A stretch of 64,000 nucleotides of DNA, taken from Exilibacterium tricleocarpae (lineage in GTDB: Bacteria > Pseudomonadota > Gammaproteobacteria > Pseudomonadales > Cellvibrionaceae). The notes under the pieces are model-generated. The model was given only the letters and a program-made list of their open reading frames with translations. It was not told the origin of the DNA and searched no databases. The stretch covers positions 291,197 through 355,196 of the forward strand of contig NZ_ML660093.1 in assembly GCF_007004655.1 (NCBI RefSeq), in the 5' to 3' direction. The position numbers and the translations under genes are program-made. Below are positions 61,677 to 64,000 of the stretch, piece after piece; position 1 is the stretch's first letter, and each line of letters starts with the position of its first letter.

Positions 61677-62129
61677 ATGGAAAAGGTAAGCCCGCAAGCT
61701 ACACCCGTCATACAAAAGCAACTCGGGTATGCAGGGCTGATTCCATTTGTCGCCATTGCGACAGCGATCTGGTGGCTGCCGGAGTCACGGCAGCAGGCGG
61801 GTTATGTATTTGTAACTTACAGTGTCGTTATACTGAGTTTTGTGGCAGGTGCGCTGTGGGGGCAACTGTCACAGTCAAACGTTCAAAATTCACGCTTACT
61901 GTTCTTGCTGACTAACGTGCTGGCCCTGGTGGGGTGGGGCGTTCTTTTTGTCTACCCATTGCTTGCCCTGATACTGCTCAGCTTTGGATATATCGGAATC
62001 TACGTTATAGAAAGCCAATGGATGGCTTCGACATATACCAAAGGCTACCTGACGTTACGCCTGCGGCTGACCTCGGGAGTATTGCTATCACATCTGTCTG
62101 TAGCGTTGTGCATTTACACCAGCGCCTAG
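61677..62129 (+). CDS. DUF3429-family membrane protein
   Basis: A 150-aa protein with four to five transmembrane helices. LGYAGLIPFVAIA opens the first; VILSFVAGALWG, LLFLLTNVLALVGWGVLF, LLALILLSFGYIGIYVIE and YLTLRLRLTSGVLLSHLSVAL follow, a pattern I associate with DUF3429. Function unknown. The start at ATG 61677 gives the hydrophobic protein directly; longer in-frame starts overlap the peroxidase gene and add an unlikely charged leader. It follows the peroxidase gene by 73 bp and may be cotranscribed. Confidence 0.75.
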   Translation: MEKVSPQATPVIQKQLGYAGLIPFVAIATAIWWLPESRQQAGYVFVTYSVVILSFVAGALWGQLSQSNVQNSRLLFLLTNVLALVGWGVLFVYPLLALILLSFGYIGIYVIESQWMASTYTKGYLTLRLRLTSGVLLSHLSVALCIYTSA

Positions 62130-62301
62130 CGAAACACACGCGTTAGCGGTTCTCCGTTACGAAAATATGCCGATTTCTTGAAATATTCGTTTCCATCTCG
62201 TGACCTATTTTTGAATAATTCGTTACACCTTCCCGACGTTCAGTTACCTGTCACAAACTTGCAGCAGACTCGCGGCACAAAAATCATCTCTGGAGGGTTG
62301 T

Positions 62302-64000
62302 ATGTTAAGCAGTAAAAAATCCGCTCTATCTGTTGCGATCTGTACCACGCTGTCGGCCGGGGTCGGTGCCGGCCCGCAACAGGCCACGGGCACAGGGCAG
62401 ATGGAAGAGGTGCTGGTTCTGTCGGAAAGGGCGGCCTATGCCAACAATACCGTGACCGGGCAGATGCTGGATCAGCAGAGTTCGATTACCAGCGTGCTTG
62501 CGGTTATTGATAATGTACCCGGTGTGCTGGTTAACGAAGGTGATGTTTTCGGTTCCGACGACTGGTCCACTACCGTCTCCATCCGCGGCTTTCAGATCAG
62601 TCTGGATGAGCAGCAGATCGGCATGACCATCGACGGTATTCCCAACGGCAACTCCAATTACGGCGGCGGTTCCAAAGCGAACCGCTTTATCGATACGCAG
62701 AATATCGCCACTGTAAGGGTGTCCCAGGGAACCGCCGATATCGCCTCCAAATCCCACGAAGCCCTGGGTGGAACGCTGGATTTTATCACCCAGGACCCCG
62801 AAGAGGACGAGCGCTTTCGGGTCAGCGCCATCAATGGTGATTTCGATGCGAAGAAAATTTATGTCCGCTATGACACCGGTGAACTCTTTGGCAACACGCG
62901 GGCCTACTTCAGTTACTCTGATACCGATGTCAAGACCTGGATCGACGAGTCCGGCGAGACTAACCGCACACATCTGGCCGCTAAGTTTATCTCCGGGTTC
63001 GGCACTACCACCATTACCGGCTACGCCGCTTATGACGATACCCATGAAGACAACTACCAGCGCGTGAGCCTGACAGAGTTCCGGCAAAATGCGGACTGGG
63101 ACCGGCTGACAGGGGATTGGAGCGGCGTACCCTTTACCGATCAGGTGTATCGCCGCGGCTGGTCCACGCTGCGTGAAAACCTGCTGGCCTATATCAAAGT
63201 CGACTTGCAACTCGCCGATACGATAAGCCTGCAGATCGCGCCTTACTATCACGACAACGAGGGCAGGGGGGATTGGCTGCCGCCTTATGTGGTGGATGTC
63301 AACAATGACGGCGCCGGCAACGCCCAGTCGGAGCTGGTATCAGGTAATACTGTGCTCGGCGGTACCATCCTCGGCCAAATCGGTTATGTCGACCGCAACG
63401 GTGTATCGCTCACTCCCGCCGATGACTGTGCGTCGTTAACCTTTCCCTACGGCGGCACCAACGCCGACAATCGCCATCTCGATCCGGCCTGTTTTCCCGC
63501 TGACGCCGTGCCGGTAGGCTCCTACCGCCACACCCACTACGCCAAGGAACGGGTAGGATTGACCGTCGATTTTGATTGGGTGCAGGAGGTCGGCCGGTTT
63601 GAAAACCGCCTGCGCGCCGGTTTGTGGTACGAAGACCAGACCCGCGAAGAGTCCCGTGACTGGCACAAGATCATCGACTCGCGTGTTTCTTTCAATTACG
63701 ATGCGATTCCCTATTGGGTGCAGTATGACCGCGAGTACCCGCAGGAAACCGTGATGCTCTACATCGAGGATGTTATCGATATCGACGACTTCTCAATCCG
63801 TCTCAGTGGCAAACAGTGGTATGTGGATGTGGAGCGCCAGGACAACTTTACCGGTGCGGTGGGCGCGGCCGAGGTTGAGTCCGATTCCGATTTTTTGCCG
63901 GCCGCCGGCCTGCTCTGGCGTATCGGTAACGGTTTTGAAGTGTTTAGCGGTTATGCCGAGAACTTTGCCGCCATTAAGGATGTGGTGCTGGAAGCGGCGA
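62302..64000 (+). CDS. TonB-dependent receptor, N-terminal part (3' end outside window)
   Basis: Starts at ATG 62302 with GGAGGG close upstream and stays open to the right edge (566 codons). Signal peptide about 1-23 (LSVAICTTLSAGVGAG), TonB-box-like MEEVLVLSERA, plug with VIDNVPGVLVNEGDVFG, TTVSIRGFQI, GMTIDGIPNGNSNYGGG and VRVSQGTADIASKSHEALGG, then barrel strands. No STN domain. It belongs to another receptor subfamily than the other copies in the window. The ligand is unknown; the remaining barrel lies beyond 64000. Confidence 0.93.
   Translation, partial: MLSSKKSALSVAICTTLSAGVGAGPQQATGTGQMEEVLVLSERAAYANNTVTGQMLDQQSSITSVLAVIDNVPGVLVNEGDVFGSDDWSTTVSIRGFQISLDEQQIGMTIDGIPNGNSNYGGGSKANRFIDTQNIATVRVSQGTADIASKSHEALGGTLDFITQDPEEDERFRVSAINGDFDAKKIYVRYDTGELFGNTRAYFSYSDTDVKTWIDESGETNRTHLAAKFISGFGTTTITGYAAYDDTHEDNYQRVSLTEFRQNADWDRLTGDWSGVPFTDQVYRRGWSTLRENLLAYIKVDLQLADTISLQIAPYYHDNEGRGDWLPPYVVDVNNDGAGNAQSELVSGNTVLGGTILGQIGYVDRNGVSLTPADDCASLTFPYGGTNADNRHLDPACFPADAVPVGSYRHTHYAKERVGLTVDFDWVQEVGRFENRLRAGLWYEDQTREESRDWHKIIDSRVSFNYDAIPYWVQYDREYPQETVMLYIEDVIDIDDFSIRLSGKQWYVDVERQDNFTGAVGAAEVESDSDFLPAAGLLWRIGNGFEVFSGYAENFAAIKDVVLEAA

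Overview
The window looks like chromosome of a marine-type gammaproteobacterium: moderately high GC, many TonB-dependent receptors, ECF sigma/FecR trios, fadBA, and a LacI-controlled N-acetylglucosamine (GlcNAc) locus of the kind known from Cellvibrionales, Alteromonadales and xanthomonads. This placement is an inference from gene content and family style. I saw no rRNA, tRNA, CRISPR array or prophage.

Layout. (1) 1-8175: the 3' end of one large TonB-dependent receptor, a bile acid:Na+ symporter-family transporter, then a complete ECF sigma / FecR / STN-TonB-receptor cassette. (2) 8607-21420: a polymorphic-toxin island. A secreted 2236-aa SpvB/FG-GAP/RHS protein ends in an RNase A-like toxin tip, with a CdiI-like immunity gene directly behind it. 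Next come a REP-associated (Y1) transposase element, a duplicated and frameshifted RHS tail carrying a second tip (JAB/DUF4329-like) with its own candidate immunity gene, a deletion derivative of the same transposon, a third orphan tip, two lipoprotein genes, a large palindrome and a decayed second transposase. (3) 21729-29163: an exported M14 carboxypeptidase-like protein and a 1476-aa exported propeller / di-haem cytochrome / PKD protein with a sorting-type C-terminus. (4) 29235-32436, minus strand: an ABC-F ATPase and an orphan FecR behind a sigma gene cut down to 47 codons. (5) 32868-40354: a second complete sigma/FecR/TonB-receptor cassette paralogous to the first, a secreted PraB-like protein, an SDR dehydrogenase and a fatty-acid-hydroxylase-type membrane enzyme. 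(6) 40828-44188: fadB-fadA, bracketed by a 68-bp direct repeat. (7) 44560-47608: small accessory genes (GNAT, alkyltransferase, DUF3237, SnoaL-like, MarR). (8) 47828-58895: a GlcNAc/chito-oligosaccharide locus: LacI regulator, TonB receptor, SapC, flavin-dependent halogenase-like protein, GlcNAc kinase, SSS transporter and NagX. Four identical GACAACGTTGTC palindromes lie upstream of the receptor and the kinase. (9) 59084-64000: small hypothetical genes, a long inverted repeat, an exported glutathione peroxidase, a DUF3429 membrane protein and the 5' part of another TonB receptor.

How it works together. The two full sigma/FecR/receptor cassettes, the receptor fragment at the left edge and the decayed sigma/FecR remnant look like copies of one amplified cell-surface-signalling uptake unit. 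Neighbouring lipid-type genes (bile-acid-type symporter, PraB-like, SDR, hydroxylase, fadBA) suggest, without proving, hydrophobic substrates. The LacI locus gives a coherent route for an amino sugar: outer-membrane uptake, inner-membrane symport, and phosphorylation. The RHS island is a competition locus whose tips are being swapped and silenced by duplication and transposon insertion.

Least expected observations: an exactly co-linear 38-codon small ORF between fecR and the receptor in both cassettes; a signal-peptide-like segment buried between the STN and plug domains of both receptors; the multi-tip RHS array; and a 13-bp tandem repeat running into the sapC start codon.
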